Of a DNA stretch of 64,000 nucleotides, positions 35,099 through 44,981 are shown one piece after another. The stretch's first letter is position 1; every line of letters begins with the position of its first letter. This DNA comes from Anaerorhabdus sp036636695 (GTDB lineage Bacteria; Bacillota_I; Bacilli_A; Erysipelotrichales; Erysipelotrichaceae). Below the pieces are notes generated by a model. It saw nothing but the letters and a program-made list of their open reading frames with translations. It was not told where the DNA came from and ran no database searches. The translations under genes were made by a program, and so were the position numbers. The stretch lies in the NCBI RefSeq assembly GCF_036636695.1, contig NZ_JAVWNW010000004.1. One strand, written 5' to 3'.

Positions 35099-36248
35099 GC
35101 GAAGAATCTTATTCGTAAATGATGAAATGAGAATGGGTGGAGTAGCCCGTGTTCTGAATACATTAATGAGTCAATTGGATACTGAAAAGTATGAAATTGA
35201 CTGTTTAGTTTTACACAAAAGGGGAATGTTACTCGATGAGATTCCAGATTATGTCCATGTAATTGAGGGAACTCCCTTTTTTAATACGGTTGATGAACCA
35301 TTGATGGATTTAATTAAAAGATTAGATATTGGTAGGATATGTAGCAAAATTAGATTATTATTTTACATGAAGACAGGATTAATTAAGAAAAAAATTGGTA
35401 TTGAAAGAAATAAAATTATAAAGAAACCCTATGATGTAGAAGTTGCAGCAAAAGAAGGGTTTTGTACAATTTTTACTGCATTTGGCGATAGCAAGAAAAA
35501 GATAAATTGGGTGCTTACAGATTATAGTGTATGCAACTATTCAAAAAGGCATATGAAAATTGTAAAAGAATCTCTTGAATTTATTGACTTGAATATTGCC
35601 GATTCAAAACAAGCATTAGAGGCATATGAAAAAGTATTTGGAATTAAAAGAGAAAAAGGTATTTCTATTCACAATTTAATGGATGTAGATAGAATTAAGC
35701 AAAATGCAAAAGATTCACATGATATTAACATTAAGAGTGATAATTTGAATGTAATTGCAGTTGCTCGATTCCATCCACAAAAAAGTTTAGAACGCTTATT
35801 ATATGCGCATAAATATGCAATAGAAAAAGGCTATAATCATTCCTTGTTTTTGATTGGGGGTGGCGAGACAGAACCACAATTACGAACAATAGTGAAAGAA
35901 AATAATCTAACCAATGTGTTATTTCTAGGATATAAATTAAATCCTTATGCAGATATAGCAGCCTGTGATTTATTTGTTTTATCAAGTCTATATGAGGGTT
36001 TCGCAACGATTGTTAATGAAAGTTTGATTTCAGGAACTCCAGTACTCTCTACGAAGGTTAGTGGTATTCAAGAACAGTTAACTGAAGTAGAATATGGATG
36101 GATTGTTGAAAATAACCAACAAGCATTAAATATTGGCTATGTTGAGGCAATAAAAAACCCTGAAAAATTAGCTAAAATGAAAGAAAACTTGCAAGCATAT
36201 CATTATCCAAATGAAAAGATACTTCAAGAATTTATGGAAGTATTGTAA
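35088..36248 (+). CDS. Glycosyltransferase family 4
   Basis: The 386-residue GT-B protein opens with RRILFVNDEMRMGGVARVLN, the Gly-rich acceptor-domain loop. The second domain has VIAVARFHPQKSLERLLYA, LFLIGGGETEPQL, and LSSLYEGFATIVNESLISG with the donor-site Glu pair. It is a retaining transferase. It overlaps the preceding GT2 and lies 36 bases before the Wzy-like gene, so the three form one unit. The donor sugar is unknown. Confidence 0.9.
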   Translation: MKDKRRILFVNDEMRMGGVARVLNTLMSQLDTEKYEIDCLVLHKRGMLLDEIPDYVHVIEGTPFFNTVDEPLMDLIKRLDIGRICSKIRLLFYMKTGLIKKKIGIERNKIIKKPYDVEVAAKEGFCTIFTAFGDSKKKINWVLTDYSVCNYSKRHMKIVKESLEFIDLNIADSKQALEAYEKVFGIKREKGISIHNLMDVDRIKQNAKDSHDINIKSDNLNVIAVARFHPQKSLERLLYAHKYAIEKGYNHSLFLIGGGETEPQLRTIVKENNLTNVLFLGYKLNPYADIAACDLFVLSSLYEGFATIVNESLISGTPVLSTKVSGIQEQLTEVEYGWIVENNQQALNIGYVEAIKNPEKLAKMKENLQAYHYPNEKILQEFMEVL

Positions 36249-36284
36249 AATAACTAAATGACTAGGTCATTTCAAGGAGGAAGT

Positions 36285-37871
36285 ATGAACAAACTAGCGA
36301 AACTATTTAATGAAAAAGTTCTAAGTATCGCGATTATTGCGCTAATCATTGCACAGCCTATCATTGATATGGATTATTTAATATATGGATTTCTTGATCA
36401 ATTTGGATTACCAAGATTTTCTACAATAGTGCGATTTTTGATTATTCCAGGCTTAATTGTTTGGACTTTCTTCTTAAAAGATAAGAATAAAAAGAAAACA
36501 CTCCTTGTGGGTGGTTTATATGGAGTAGTATTGGCTGTTTATTTCTACTTTCATTGCCAAAATGCCATAACAGCATATTCAATTATGGGATTTACGACAA
36601 ATTTTGAGTTTTCAATTTATCAAGAGTTGGTATATATTTTAACTTTAATATTACCATTTGGTTTAACATATTGTATTTACCATATGAAAATCACAGAAAA
36701 GATGATTAAGATGATTACTTATGTTACTTCATCAATCATTGCCTTACCTATTTTCTTTGGGGATCTCTTTGTATTTGGTATTAGTACATATGAAGGGTAT
36801 ACAATGGCAAGTTTTATTAGCTGGTTTACAGGGGGCTATGAAATTTATCATCCCCGTGTACTAGCAAGTAAATTCTTCTTTAGTGAAGGTAATACAATTG
36901 GTATTTTAATGTTTATGTTACTTCCACTTCTCTATTATTTCTTTTCAAAAGCAATAAATAAAAAAGAAAAAATTGTTGTGGGTATATTAATAGCGATTCA
37001 TAGCTTATCAATGCAAATTCTTGCAACGCGTGTTGCAACTTATGGTGCAGTATTAATTCCAATTGCTTTCCTAATTCTTTATATATTTAGTAGTTTAATT
37101 CTTAAAAACGAAAAATTTAAAACAAGTGTATTAATTTTTACAATTTGTATGGCTGCATTATTTGGTGCTATCTTGAATTTTACACCAGCAGTCGTTAATC
37201 AAAGCATCGATGCAATAAACGATGTAGCACTTTCTGAAAATGGTGCTGCAGATAAGGGACGTGAGGAACTTGATTCAGATAAAGCAAAAGCACTAATACC
37301 TGGAACAAAAGAATTTGATGATTTCTATATTTATATGTTTGAAGATTATGGAATTAGAGCCAAATACGCAAGTTCAATTCCAAAGCAATATTATTTAGAT
37401 TGGTATAACTATAAGTACGATCCTAAATATTGGGTGGATGTTTTATTCTTACCACTTGAACAACGCGTCGGGGGAAGAACAATTCAAACAAATTTCATGA
37501 ATTATAAACTATCTACATTAAATAGTAGTCAAAGATTTTGGGGTGCAGGGTATTCTACATTCATGAATGGATCGATTCTCTTAGAACAAGACTTCAAACA
37601 ACAATGGCTAACATTAGGTCCACTAGGTTCTTTCCTAACAACTATACCATGGGTAATTGCAGTACTTGGAGGAGCAATTCTAGTTATTATAAAGTGGAAG
37701 AAATTATTCAAACTAGATATTTTTGTTTATGCGATGTCATTGGTTGCAGCATTAGCAACTGCATATACTAGTGGACATACTTTAGATCAATTTATTACTA
37801 CAACATTTATGGCGCTATTATTAGCAATTTTATTAAATAAAATTGTTGAAGCATATAAAAAAGGTGAATAG
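36285..37871 (+). CDS. O-antigen ligase/polymerase-like (Wzy-like) membrane protein
   Basis: ATG 36285 has an ideal AAGGAGG RBS and gives 528 residues; an earlier in-frame ATG at 36258 lacks one. About 11-12 helices are interrupted by a large external loop at about 310-420 that contains two Arg-rich stretches (KGREEL, EQRVGGRTIQ). This fits WaaL/Wzy/TuaE-type enzymes that join lipid-linked glycans. It is the only clear candidate polymerase in the window. Between glycosyltransferases, it probably polymerises the repeat unit. Confidence 0.75.
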   Translation: MNKLAKLFNEKVLSIAIIALIIAQPIIDMDYLIYGFLDQFGLPRFSTIVRFLIIPGLIVWTFFLKDKNKKKTLLVGGLYGVVLAVYFYFHCQNAITAYSIMGFTTNFEFSIYQELVYILTLILPFGLTYCIYHMKITEKMIKMITYVTSSIIALPIFFGDLFVFGISTYEGYTMASFISWFTGGYEIYHPRVLASKFFFSEGNTIGILMFMLLPLLYYFFSKAINKKEKIVVGILIAIHSLSMQILATRVATYGAVLIPIAFLILYIFSSLILKNEKFKTSVLIFTICMAALFGAILNFTPAVVNQSIDAINDVALSENGAADKGREELDSDKAKALIPGTKEFDDFYIYMFEDYGIRAKYASSIPKQYYLDWYNYKYDPKYWVDVLFLPLEQRVGGRTIQTNFMNYKLSTLNSSQRFWGAGYSTFMNGSILLEQDFKQQWLTLGPLGSFLTTIPWVIAVLGGAILVIIKWKKLFKLDIFVYAMSLVAALATAYTSGHTLDQFITTTFMALLLAILLNKIVEAYKKGE

Positions 37872-37873
37872 AT

Positions 37874-38845
37874 ATGAGACCAACAGTTAGTATAATCGTA
37901 CCTGTTTATAACGTAGAAAAATACTTAGAGAAGTGTTTGGATTGCTTAGTCAACCAAACACTTTTGAACATGGAAATATTAGTTATAAATGATAGTTCGC
38001 CAGATAACAGTCAAGAAATTATTGATCGATATGTTGCAAAATATCCACAAGTTAAATCCTTTATCAAACCGAATGGTGGTATTGCTGATGTTCGAAATTA
38101 CGGTCTTGAAAAAGTAACGGGTGAATATTTCGGGTTTTTAGATAGCGATGATTATACAACATTAGATATGTTTGAAAAAATGTATGATAAGGCTATACAA
38201 GAAGATGCAGATGTCGTTGTAAGCAATTTCAAATGGGTTAGTCAACATGATGAAAAAATACAATTAGAAGGGCCTTATAAACAAGGCAAAGAAATGATGG
38301 TAAAATTATTTGCCACTTTATGGAATAAAATCTATAAGACAGATTTTGTAAGAAGTTTAGACTTAGAATTTCCTACAGGAAATCGTTATGAAGATGCATG
38401 TTTCTTATATTGTTTAACTCCACATATTAACAAACTAGCTTTCATAGATGAAGCATTTGTGTCTTACGTGCAGCATGGTGCTAGTATTACGCATACAAAT
38501 AATGTTCAAGTTAAGAACATGATTACAGTGTTTAAGATTATTGTGGACTATTTTAAGACAAACAATCTATATGAAGAATATTATGATGAATTAGAATATC
38601 TGCATGTTAAATTTTTTCTTGGAAATAGTTTTTTGCGGAGTTCTAGAATAAAAGATAAAGATGATCGTAAAGATACTATTTTATTGGGATGGAATTTGTT
38701 AAATCAAGAATTTCCAAATTGGAGTAAAAATCACTATCTAAATGACTTAGGTGGAATGAAAAACAAATATTTCAAAATGGTTAGAAGCTGGAACATTATG
38801 ATATTTGCTTGGATTTTTAGAAACTTTAAATCTGACAATATTTAG
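37874..38845 (+). CDS. Glycosyltransferase family 2
   Basis: The 323-residue GT-A protein has SIIVPVYNVEKYLEKCLDCL, VINDSSPDNS (DSS instead of DGS), GGIADVRNYGL, DSDDY, and LWNKIYKTDFV. The GGIADVRN and NDSSP variants set it apart from the other paralogues and may reflect a different acceptor or donor. It starts two bases after the Wzy-like gene. Confidence 0.9.
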   Translation: MRPTVSIIVPVYNVEKYLEKCLDCLVNQTLLNMEILVINDSSPDNSQEIIDRYVAKYPQVKSFIKPNGGIADVRNYGLEKVTGEYFGFLDSDDYTTLDMFEKMYDKAIQEDADVVVSNFKWVSQHDEKIQLEGPYKQGKEMMVKLFATLWNKIYKTDFVRSLDLEFPTGNRYEDACFLYCLTPHINKLAFIDEAFVSYVQHGASITHTNNVQVKNMITVFKIIVDYFKTNNLYEEYYDELEYLHVKFFLGNSFLRSSRIKDKDDRKDTILLGWNLLNQEFPNWSKNHYLNDLGGMKNKYFKMVRSWNIMIFAWIFRNFKSDNI

Positions 38846-38868
38846 AATTGAATTTGGGGGATGAATAA

Positions 38869-40653
38869 ATGGATATGTTGAGTAAGATACTATTTGGGTC
38901 TGTATATTTCTTTTTAGTTATTGGATTAATAATTATTCTTGTAAGTGATAAAAAAATAAGAGAAGTTATCAAAAAGAACAAAAAAACAATTTTGATTTTT
39001 ATAGTTGTTTCATTTATCGTATTAAACGGAATTTTATACTTACATTTATCTCAAGAATCATTCATTCCATCATGGGATTTTGGTGGATTTTATCGTAAAA
39101 CATTAGAGTTTTCGGATAAACTAAATCGTTCTATCCCAGAAGCAATAGATAATTTGATCGAAACTATTAATTATGCTGAATATAATTATGTTGCGGAATG
39201 GTTCTTATTTTTACCAATGAAAATTATTGGAAGTAGTTTCTTGCGATATGCATTAGCTATGGTTAATTCATTCTTAATTCCAACTAATTTATTGTTCATG
39301 ATTCTTTATTTATTGATAACAGATAATAAAAAGAGAAATTATTTCCTTGATTGGACAATTTATTTAGTAATCATACTTTTTGGGCCAAATATATATTCAC
39401 TTGTTCAAGGCTATATTGGAAGTGCTGGCTTGTTCTTTATCTTGTTTTTAATGGTGTTTATCTATTTAAAGAAATATGAAAAAATAGATATACCATTTGC
39501 AATATTAACAGGTTTAATTTTATTGCTATTATTGATTATTCGACGCTGGTATGCATACTGGGTAGTTAGTTTCTTTATTAGTTTGGTTTTACCGTATTTA
39601 TTGATTAAGGAAAAACGTAAGTATCTAGTTCCAGTAATCATAAACTGTATGATTGCAGGTATTGTCTCACTAGGAATTTTAGTAATCATATTTAATCCAT
39701 TGTTTAAAACAATTACAACATATAATTATAGTGAAGCGTATTCTGTAATGAAAGCAACAGGACCTTTAGAAATCATCGTTTCTTTCTTCACAACATATGG
39801 CTTTATATTTGTTGTATTCATGGTTTTTGGTGTAATTAAATCTTTTAAAAAAGAAGAGTTTTCTTTCTCCATTATTTGTGTTGCACAGATAATAATTTCA
39901 ATTGTTTTATTCAATCAAGTGCAACGTTTTGGATCACATCATTACTATATTATTAATGTTCCATGTCTAATATTGATTATTATTGGAATGAGTTATTTAA
40001 TGGATATTTTAACTAAAAAAGCATTGGCAATAAGTTTAGTATTCTTTAATACACTTGTAGCTGTTAATTATCAAAAAACACTTGTACTTAAAAATGAAGT
40101 TTTTAAACCTATGTTTAAAGTAACAAATTCGTTATTATCAGAACCATTGCCAATGATTCGTATTACAGAAGGTATTGATGAAATACAATCACTTGTTCAA
40201 CGTCTAAATGGGCAAATTGGAGAATATGATTATTTCTATACTGTTGCGAGTTGTTCACTATTTAATGAAGATATGTTAAGAAACTCATTGTTACCTAATG
40301 ATTTAGAAGGATTGAGGAACTTAATTCCAGGGTCAGTTTATGACTTAAGGGATTATGTGCCAAAAGACTTTTTCTATTATCAGTATATTATTGTTTCAGA
40401 GCCATTAATTCTACAATTTTCAGAAGATAAACAAAGAGTAATTACAATATTAGGAAATTTCATGTTGAAAGATCCAAGAGCAATGGATTACTATAATTTA
40501 ATTGAGGATGTAGTTATTACAAATGATATTCATATTAAAGTATTTAAGAGAAAAGATTTAGTGCCTAACTTTATTCGAGAGGACATCAGTAATCAATTTA
40601 AAGAATATTATCCTGATGAGCCACGAATGTATGAATTTACGATGTTAGAATAA
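38869..40653 (+). CDS. Polytopic membrane protein, putative GT-C
   Basis: The 594-residue protein has two N-terminal helices, then an external loop with PSWDFGGFYRKTLEFSDKL and more than eight further helices. A soluble C-terminal part of about 150 residues ends in YYPDEPRMYEF. The Asp in WDFGG sits where GT-C enzymes place their catalytic acid. I do not recognise the exact family. Its neighbours (GT2 before, another GT-C-like gene after) suggest a role as an outer-face glycosyltransferase. Confidence 0.55.
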   Translation: MDMLSKILFGSVYFFLVIGLIIILVSDKKIREVIKKNKKTILIFIVVSFIVLNGILYLHLSQESFIPSWDFGGFYRKTLEFSDKLNRSIPEAIDNLIETINYAEYNYVAEWFLFLPMKIIGSSFLRYALAMVNSFLIPTNLLFMILYLLITDNKKRNYFLDWTIYLVIILFGPNIYSLVQGYIGSAGLFFILFLMVFIYLKKYEKIDIPFAILTGLILLLLLIIRRWYAYWVVSFFISLVLPYLLIKEKRKYLVPVIINCMIAGIVSLGILVIIFNPLFKTITTYNYSEAYSVMKATGPLEIIVSFFTTYGFIFVVFMVFGVIKSFKKEEFSFSIICVAQIIISIVLFNQVQRFGSHHYYIINVPCLILIIIGMSYLMDILTKKALAISLVFFNTLVAVNYQKTLVLKNEVFKPMFKVTNSLLSEPLPMIRITEGIDEIQSLVQRLNGQIGEYDYFYTVASCSLFNEDMLRNSLLPNDLEGLRNLIPGSVYDLRDYVPKDFFYYQYIIVSEPLILQFSEDKQRVITILGNFMLKDPRAMDYYNLIEDVVITNDIHIKVFKRKDLVPNFIREDISNQFKEYYPDEPRMYEFTMLE

Positions 40654-40675
40654 TACTTAATTAGGAGATTAAACT

Positions 40676-42529
40676 ATGAATGCATTTATTGTCTTATTAT
40701 GGATAGTTTTATGGAATACTGTTTTTGTGGATATCTTCAATGAAAAATTTGAAAAAATGTTACCGTTCTCTTTAATTAGTGCAGCATTAATCGTGTATCT
40801 TGGAGGATTAGTAGGTTCACTTAAACTTGGATTTTATTTGACAATAGGCATTATACTATTTTACATTCTATACAAAGTTTGTGAATATTGTAAGAATAAG
40901 AAATGGAATATACCCTTTCAAAATATATTTACAACAGGATTTGTAATAACAATAGTTGTTTATTTTCTAATTTTAGGAATGAATTGGATTAGAGGTTTTA
41001 ATCATTGGGATGATTATATGCACTGGGGTTCAATGGTTAAATATAATGTTAATTTTGATCAATTCTATAGTTTTGATAAATCATTTATTTTTGCACATAA
41101 AGACTATCCACCAATAGCTTCATTATATGAAACAATTTGGTGTTTCTTGTCAGATGGTTATAATGAAGCCTATTGTATACGTGCTATGCAATTTCTTGAA
41201 ATGAGTTTTCTTTTGATACTATTTACAAAAATAAGGTTGAATAAAGAAAATTGGCTAAGTATAGTATTAAGTGTATTTATCATATTTACTGTAATGCTTG
41301 TTTTACCAGATTTGAGTTTATTCTATTACAATTCAATTTATGTTGATTCATTGATTGGAATCATATTTGGTTATTCAATTTATTTTGTGTTTAGTCATGA
41401 ATTAACAATTAAGAATAGTTTTCTGTTAAGTTTGTTGTGTGCGTTCCTAATTTTGTTGAAACAAATAGGATTAGCATTTTATGGGTTGATTATTTTTGCG
41501 ATTGTAATTAAAGTAATTTCAAATTATAAAAATATTAATTTGAAAAAAATAGGAATGACATTTTTAATGACAATAAGCATTCCGGTTTTATTCTATTTAA
41601 GTTGGAAATTTATCATTAGTCTTTCCAATGTAAATGGCGCACTAATTGGTCAATTTTCTTATGGTGATTTAAAAGTATTTGACATATTTGGTATTGTTAA
41701 GGGAATGATTGGTGAGCCATGGCAAGTTGAAACAGCACAAACATTTATTGAAGCGTTGTTTACAAGACCAATGTTTTATCAACCATTCAAACTTTCTTAT
41801 GTATTTTCAATCATTTTAATAAACATATTCTTATTTGGAATATCGTATATATTCAAAAACAATCGCAAATCAACATTTATGAAGATGATAGTATTTGATT
41901 TGGGTGCAATAGGATATGCGTTTGGAATGCTGATGTTATATGTCTTTGCGTTTGGTCCCTATGAAGGACCAATACTTGCTTCGTTTGAAAGGTATATGGC
42001 AACATATATCTTTGCAGGAATCTTATTAATTATCTATACAATTTTTGAAGATTTTAAAGTAAGTTGGAAAAGTGTGGGAAGTATAGTGCTTGTCTTGATT
42101 CTATTTATTCCAACTACGGATTATAATCGATTAAAACCTTCTACAACATATTACTCTTGGGGTGATGGATTAATGCAATATGCAGAGATGCTTAAACAAC
42201 ATGTTAGACCAGGTGATAAAGTGTTAATGATGGAACAGGGTGAGAAAGCTATTCATCACTATATTTTGGGATATTATTTGATGCCAATAGAAATGAATGC
42301 CTATTCTTTTGGTAAACCAAAATATCAAGATGATATTTATTCAGTTGAATTCAGCCAAAAAGAATTCGATGAATTGTTAAAGCAGTACGATTATTTTTAC
42401 TTATATATGTTTGATGATGAAGGAAATAAATTGTTAAGTAGCTATCTTGATGAATCAGATATAGACTTTTCAAGATTATTTAAAATAGTAAAAAAACAAG
42501 AACAAGTTCAACTTGTTCCTGTAAATTAG
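40676..42529 (+). CDS. Polytopic membrane protein with DDYMHWG motif, putative GT-C
   Basis: The 617-residue protein has about 12 helices. The first large loop has GFNHWDDYMHWGSMVKYN, an acidic pair expected of a GT-C active site, and later FAHKDYPPIASLYETIW, also typical of such enzymes. The tail has a soluble segment ending QEQVQLVPVN. It ends the operon, and its stop overlaps the inverted YfhO-3 stop by four bases. The exact family is not recognised; a polyprenyl-phosphate-sugar-dependent transferase is the best guess. Confidence 0.55.
   Translation: MNAFIVLLWIVLWNTVFVDIFNEKFEKMLPFSLISAALIVYLGGLVGSLKLGFYLTIGIILFYILYKVCEYCKNKKWNIPFQNIFTTGFVITIVVYFLILGMNWIRGFNHWDDYMHWGSMVKYNVNFDQFYSFDKSFIFAHKDYPPIASLYETIWCFLSDGYNEAYCIRAMQFLEMSFLLILFTKIRLNKENWLSIVLSVFIIFTVMLVLPDLSLFYYNSIYVDSLIGIIFGYSIYFVFSHELTIKNSFLLSLLCAFLILLKQIGLAFYGLIIFAIVIKVISNYKNINLKKIGMTFLMTISIPVLFYLSWKFIISLSNVNGALIGQFSYGDLKVFDIFGIVKGMIGEPWQVETAQTFIEALFTRPMFYQPFKLSYVFSIILINIFLFGISYIFKNNRKSTFMKMIVFDLGAIGYAFGMLMLYVFAFGPYEGPILASFERYMATYIFAGILLIIYTIFEDFKVSWKSVGSIVLVLILFIPTTDYNRLKPSTTYYSWGDGLMQYAEMLKQHVRPGDKVLMMEQGEKAIHHYILGYYLMPIEMNAYSFGKPKYQDDIYSVEFSQKEFDELLKQYDYFYLYMFDDEGNKLLSSYLDESDIDFSRLFKIVKKQEQVQLVPVN
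42490..42518 (-). terminator. Terminator for YfhO-3, inside the convergent gene
   Basis: GAACAAGTT (42500-42508) pairs with AACTTGTTC (42510-42518). On the minus strand the stem is followed by CTTG and a run of Ts (plus-strand As at 42491-42496). It lies within the last codons of the plus-strand gene. On the plus strand the T run is missing, so it may act one way only. Confidence 0.65.
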
Positions 42530-44853
42530 TGTTTCTTATATAATTTTTTAATTAATAATAGACCACCTAGGGCTAGTCCGATTCCACTGATTATTAAACC
42601 AATATTGTAGTAAGGAATGGTGTAATTGAAATGAATTTCATTTGCACCTTTTTTAAGTTCCAAACCAACAAAACCACCATTAACCAATTGTGGTGTAACG
42701 GAAGTATTATTGCTTGTTATTTTCCATCCATCACTATATGGGATACTGAAGTATACAATTGCATCTTCCGCTAGATTGATATTGAAGGAAATAGAATTAT
42801 TCGTAAAATCAGTTGGATTAAAGAATTGTTTAGGCACTTGACTATATTTTGAAGATAATGAATTTAAGAGTTTATCATCGACTACTAAATTATTTGTAAG
42901 TATATTTGCTAATTCATGAAGATAAATGTTATCATCTTCAGACAATGCTAACATTTCATTTGTACCAATGAAAGAGTTATATGTTTTTGCCATGGCGAAG
43001 TCACCATGATGTTTGAATACTTTATAGCCATCAGGAATACCTTCAATAAATATTTCTTCTCCACTATAATAATAGAAGTTAAGATCAACATCTGTAGAGA
43101 CAATAGAATATTTTGCAACTAAATTATCATATATTGTAAAATCATCAAAGTGAAATATCCAGTTAACTTCAGGATACTGACGAGTATATTTTAGAAAATC
43201 ATAACTGTAATAATTATATAATGAGTCATAAGTTTTTAATGTTTGAATATTATAATATAATCCGAAATTTGTAGTGTCTACTTCAGGAATAGTTTCATCA
43301 ACCTGAAGATTGATTCTATAAAATGACGGATCTAATTCTTTTAGCAACTTATAAGTGGATTCAACCGCCGTAGCATTTGAAATATAGGTTGCTTTTATAA
43401 TTTCATTTTTACTATAAGAGATAATGGCTTGATTGCCTTGATATAACATTTCTGCTATAGCGAATAACCCTAAAAGATAAATAACATTTTTCTTAGAATT
43501 AAACAATATTAAGAGTACTGTGTAGATCATTGAAAACATTGCTGCCATAAATAACATTTTAATTTCTGGATACATTTTCAAATCTAAATTATTTAGAGAT
43601 GGCAATATAACACTCAAGAACAAAATTGTTAGTAAAATGACAAATTCAGTGAATAATAAGAGTTTTACATTAACTTTTTTAAGATTGTTGAATACAATTG
43701 CCGCAATAATTAGTAGCGTGAAATTAAAGATAATAGTATAACGAAGACTATATGTGAATTGAAATATTTTTCCAATGAGTGGTGATATCAATGTCAGTAA
43801 AGTTAAGATAAGTAATGTTGCGAATAATTGTTTTTCTTTTTTAGAAAAGTTTTGTTTAAAATATTGAGGTATTAATAATAGAGGTAATACACCACTGTAA
43901 ATTCCAATCTGGTAAAAGTAATACCACATGTCATGATAGAGAAGGTTATCAAATTTAGTAACTGGAATAAAGAAGTTCATAATTATTGCAAGAATATTGG
44001 TAGTACTCCAAGTTGTATAGGTTGCAATACCTTCAGTAACAAGACGAGGACTATTTATCATGTACATTAACGATGGTACCCAGACAATGGCGGCAATAAG
44101 TACACCTATAATAAATGCCCCTAGTGTTTTAAATGATAACTGGAAGAATGCTTTTATATTGTATTCATGAATCATGAAATAGCGAATACACCAATAAATC
44201 AAAATATAAATACACATAGTCCATGCTAGATAGTAATGCATAGCAATGAGTAATGCTGCAACAATAACGAGTAATGAAAATTTATTTCTTTGTAATACAT
44301 TTTCAATGCCTGCCATTAATAGAGGAGTTAAACAATAAAAACTTAGAAATATAGGATGTTCCAAGAAAATAAGTGACCAGCCAGTTGCGATAAATAATGA
44401 GGAGAAAAGTAACTTAGTTGTATATTTTAATTTAAAGCTTTTCAAAAAATAAAAGAATGTAAAACCAGACAGATAACACTTAAATAGTGTTAAAATAAAT
44501 AATGTATTGGGAACAAAATTTATGAATTTATTAATTAAATATCCCAAATATGCAAAGATATCACTTGTCATATATAATACAGCCTTGGAAGTAAAAAAAT
44601 CATTACCTAGAAACAAATTCCAACTCCAAGCGAGTTTGCCACTATCTAAGAGATTGAAAAACTCTTTATAGAAAGGAATACCTTGCTGAATCCAGTCATC
44701 TTGAATGATGTAAAGTTGATCTAAGTTTAATGGTCTTCCTGTAATAAGTGATTTTATTAAATTAAAGGAATACGGATTGAATAAAACGAAAATGATAATT
44801 GTAAAAACTACAAACAAAATAATGTTTTGCTTTAATTTTAGGCTATTTTTCAT
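42526..44853 (-). CDS. YfhO family polytopic membrane protein (YfhO-3)
   Basis: The start is at 44853 because AAAGGA precedes it by nine bases, while an upstream ATG (44871) is at the likely transcription start. The protein has 775 residues and about 12-13 helices. Motifs are DQLYIIQDDWIQQGIPFYKE and WSWNLFLGNDFFTSKAVLYM after helix 1. Near the end SIPYSDGWKITSNNTSV and GGFVGLELKKGANEIHF match the YfhO signature. The divergent gene 44982 is a CsbB-type GT2, so these two likely form a donor/transferase pair for a second side group. Confidence 0.9.
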   Translation of the reverse strand: MKNSLKLKQNIILFVVFTIIIFVLFNPYSFNLIKSLITGRPLNLDQLYIIQDDWIQQGIPFYKEFFNLLDSGKLAWSWNLFLGNDFFTSKAVLYMTSDIFAYLGYLINKFINFVPNTLFILTLFKCYLSGFTFFYFLKSFKLKYTTKLLFSSLFIATGWSLIFLEHPIFLSFYCLTPLLMAGIENVLQRNKFSLLVIVAALLIAMHYYLAWTMCIYILIYWCIRYFMIHEYNIKAFFQLSFKTLGAFIIGVLIAAIVWVPSLMYMINSPRLVTEGIATYTTWSTTNILAIIMNFFIPVTKFDNLLYHDMWYYFYQIGIYSGVLPLLLIPQYFKQNFSKKEKQLFATLLILTLLTLISPLIGKIFQFTYSLRYTIIFNFTLLIIAAIVFNNLKKVNVKLLLFTEFVILLTILFLSVILPSLNNLDLKMYPEIKMLFMAAMFSMIYTVLLILFNSKKNVIYLLGLFAIAEMLYQGNQAIISYSKNEIIKATYISNATAVESTYKLLKELDPSFYRINLQVDETIPEVDTTNFGLYYNIQTLKTYDSLYNYYSYDFLKYTRQYPEVNWIFHFDDFTIYDNLVAKYSIVSTDVDLNFYYYSGEEIFIEGIPDGYKVFKHHGDFAMAKTYNSFIGTNEMLALSEDDNIYLHELANILTNNLVVDDKLLNSLSSKYSQVPKQFFNPTDFTNNSISFNINLAEDAIVYFSIPYSDGWKITSNNTSVTPQLVNGGFVGLELKKGANEIHFNYTIPYYNIGLIISGIGLALGGLLLIKKLYKKH

Positions 44854-44875
44854 GATGTTAATCCTTTTCATTACT

Positions 44876-44881
44876 ATAATA
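44876..44881 (-). promoter_or_regulatory. -10-like element for YfhO-3
   Basis: TATTAT on the minus strand lies just upstream of ATG 44871. A start seven bases further on would exclude that codon and support initiation at 44853. Confidence 0.35.
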
Positions 44882-44953
44882 AGCCAAAAAAGAGTTTACA
44901 TAAAGCAATTCTTAAGAAAATATTAGGAAGTATACTTTTAGTTATGATTATCG

Positions 44954-44959
44954 TATAAT
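44954..44959 (+). promoter_or_regulatory. -10 element for the GT2-LCP operon
   Basis: TATAAT lies 23 bases upstream of the chosen ATG at 44982 and 12 bases before GGAGGG. No clear -35 is seen. Confidence 0.5.
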
Positions 44960-44981
44960 ATTGATGTTATGGAGGGATACC

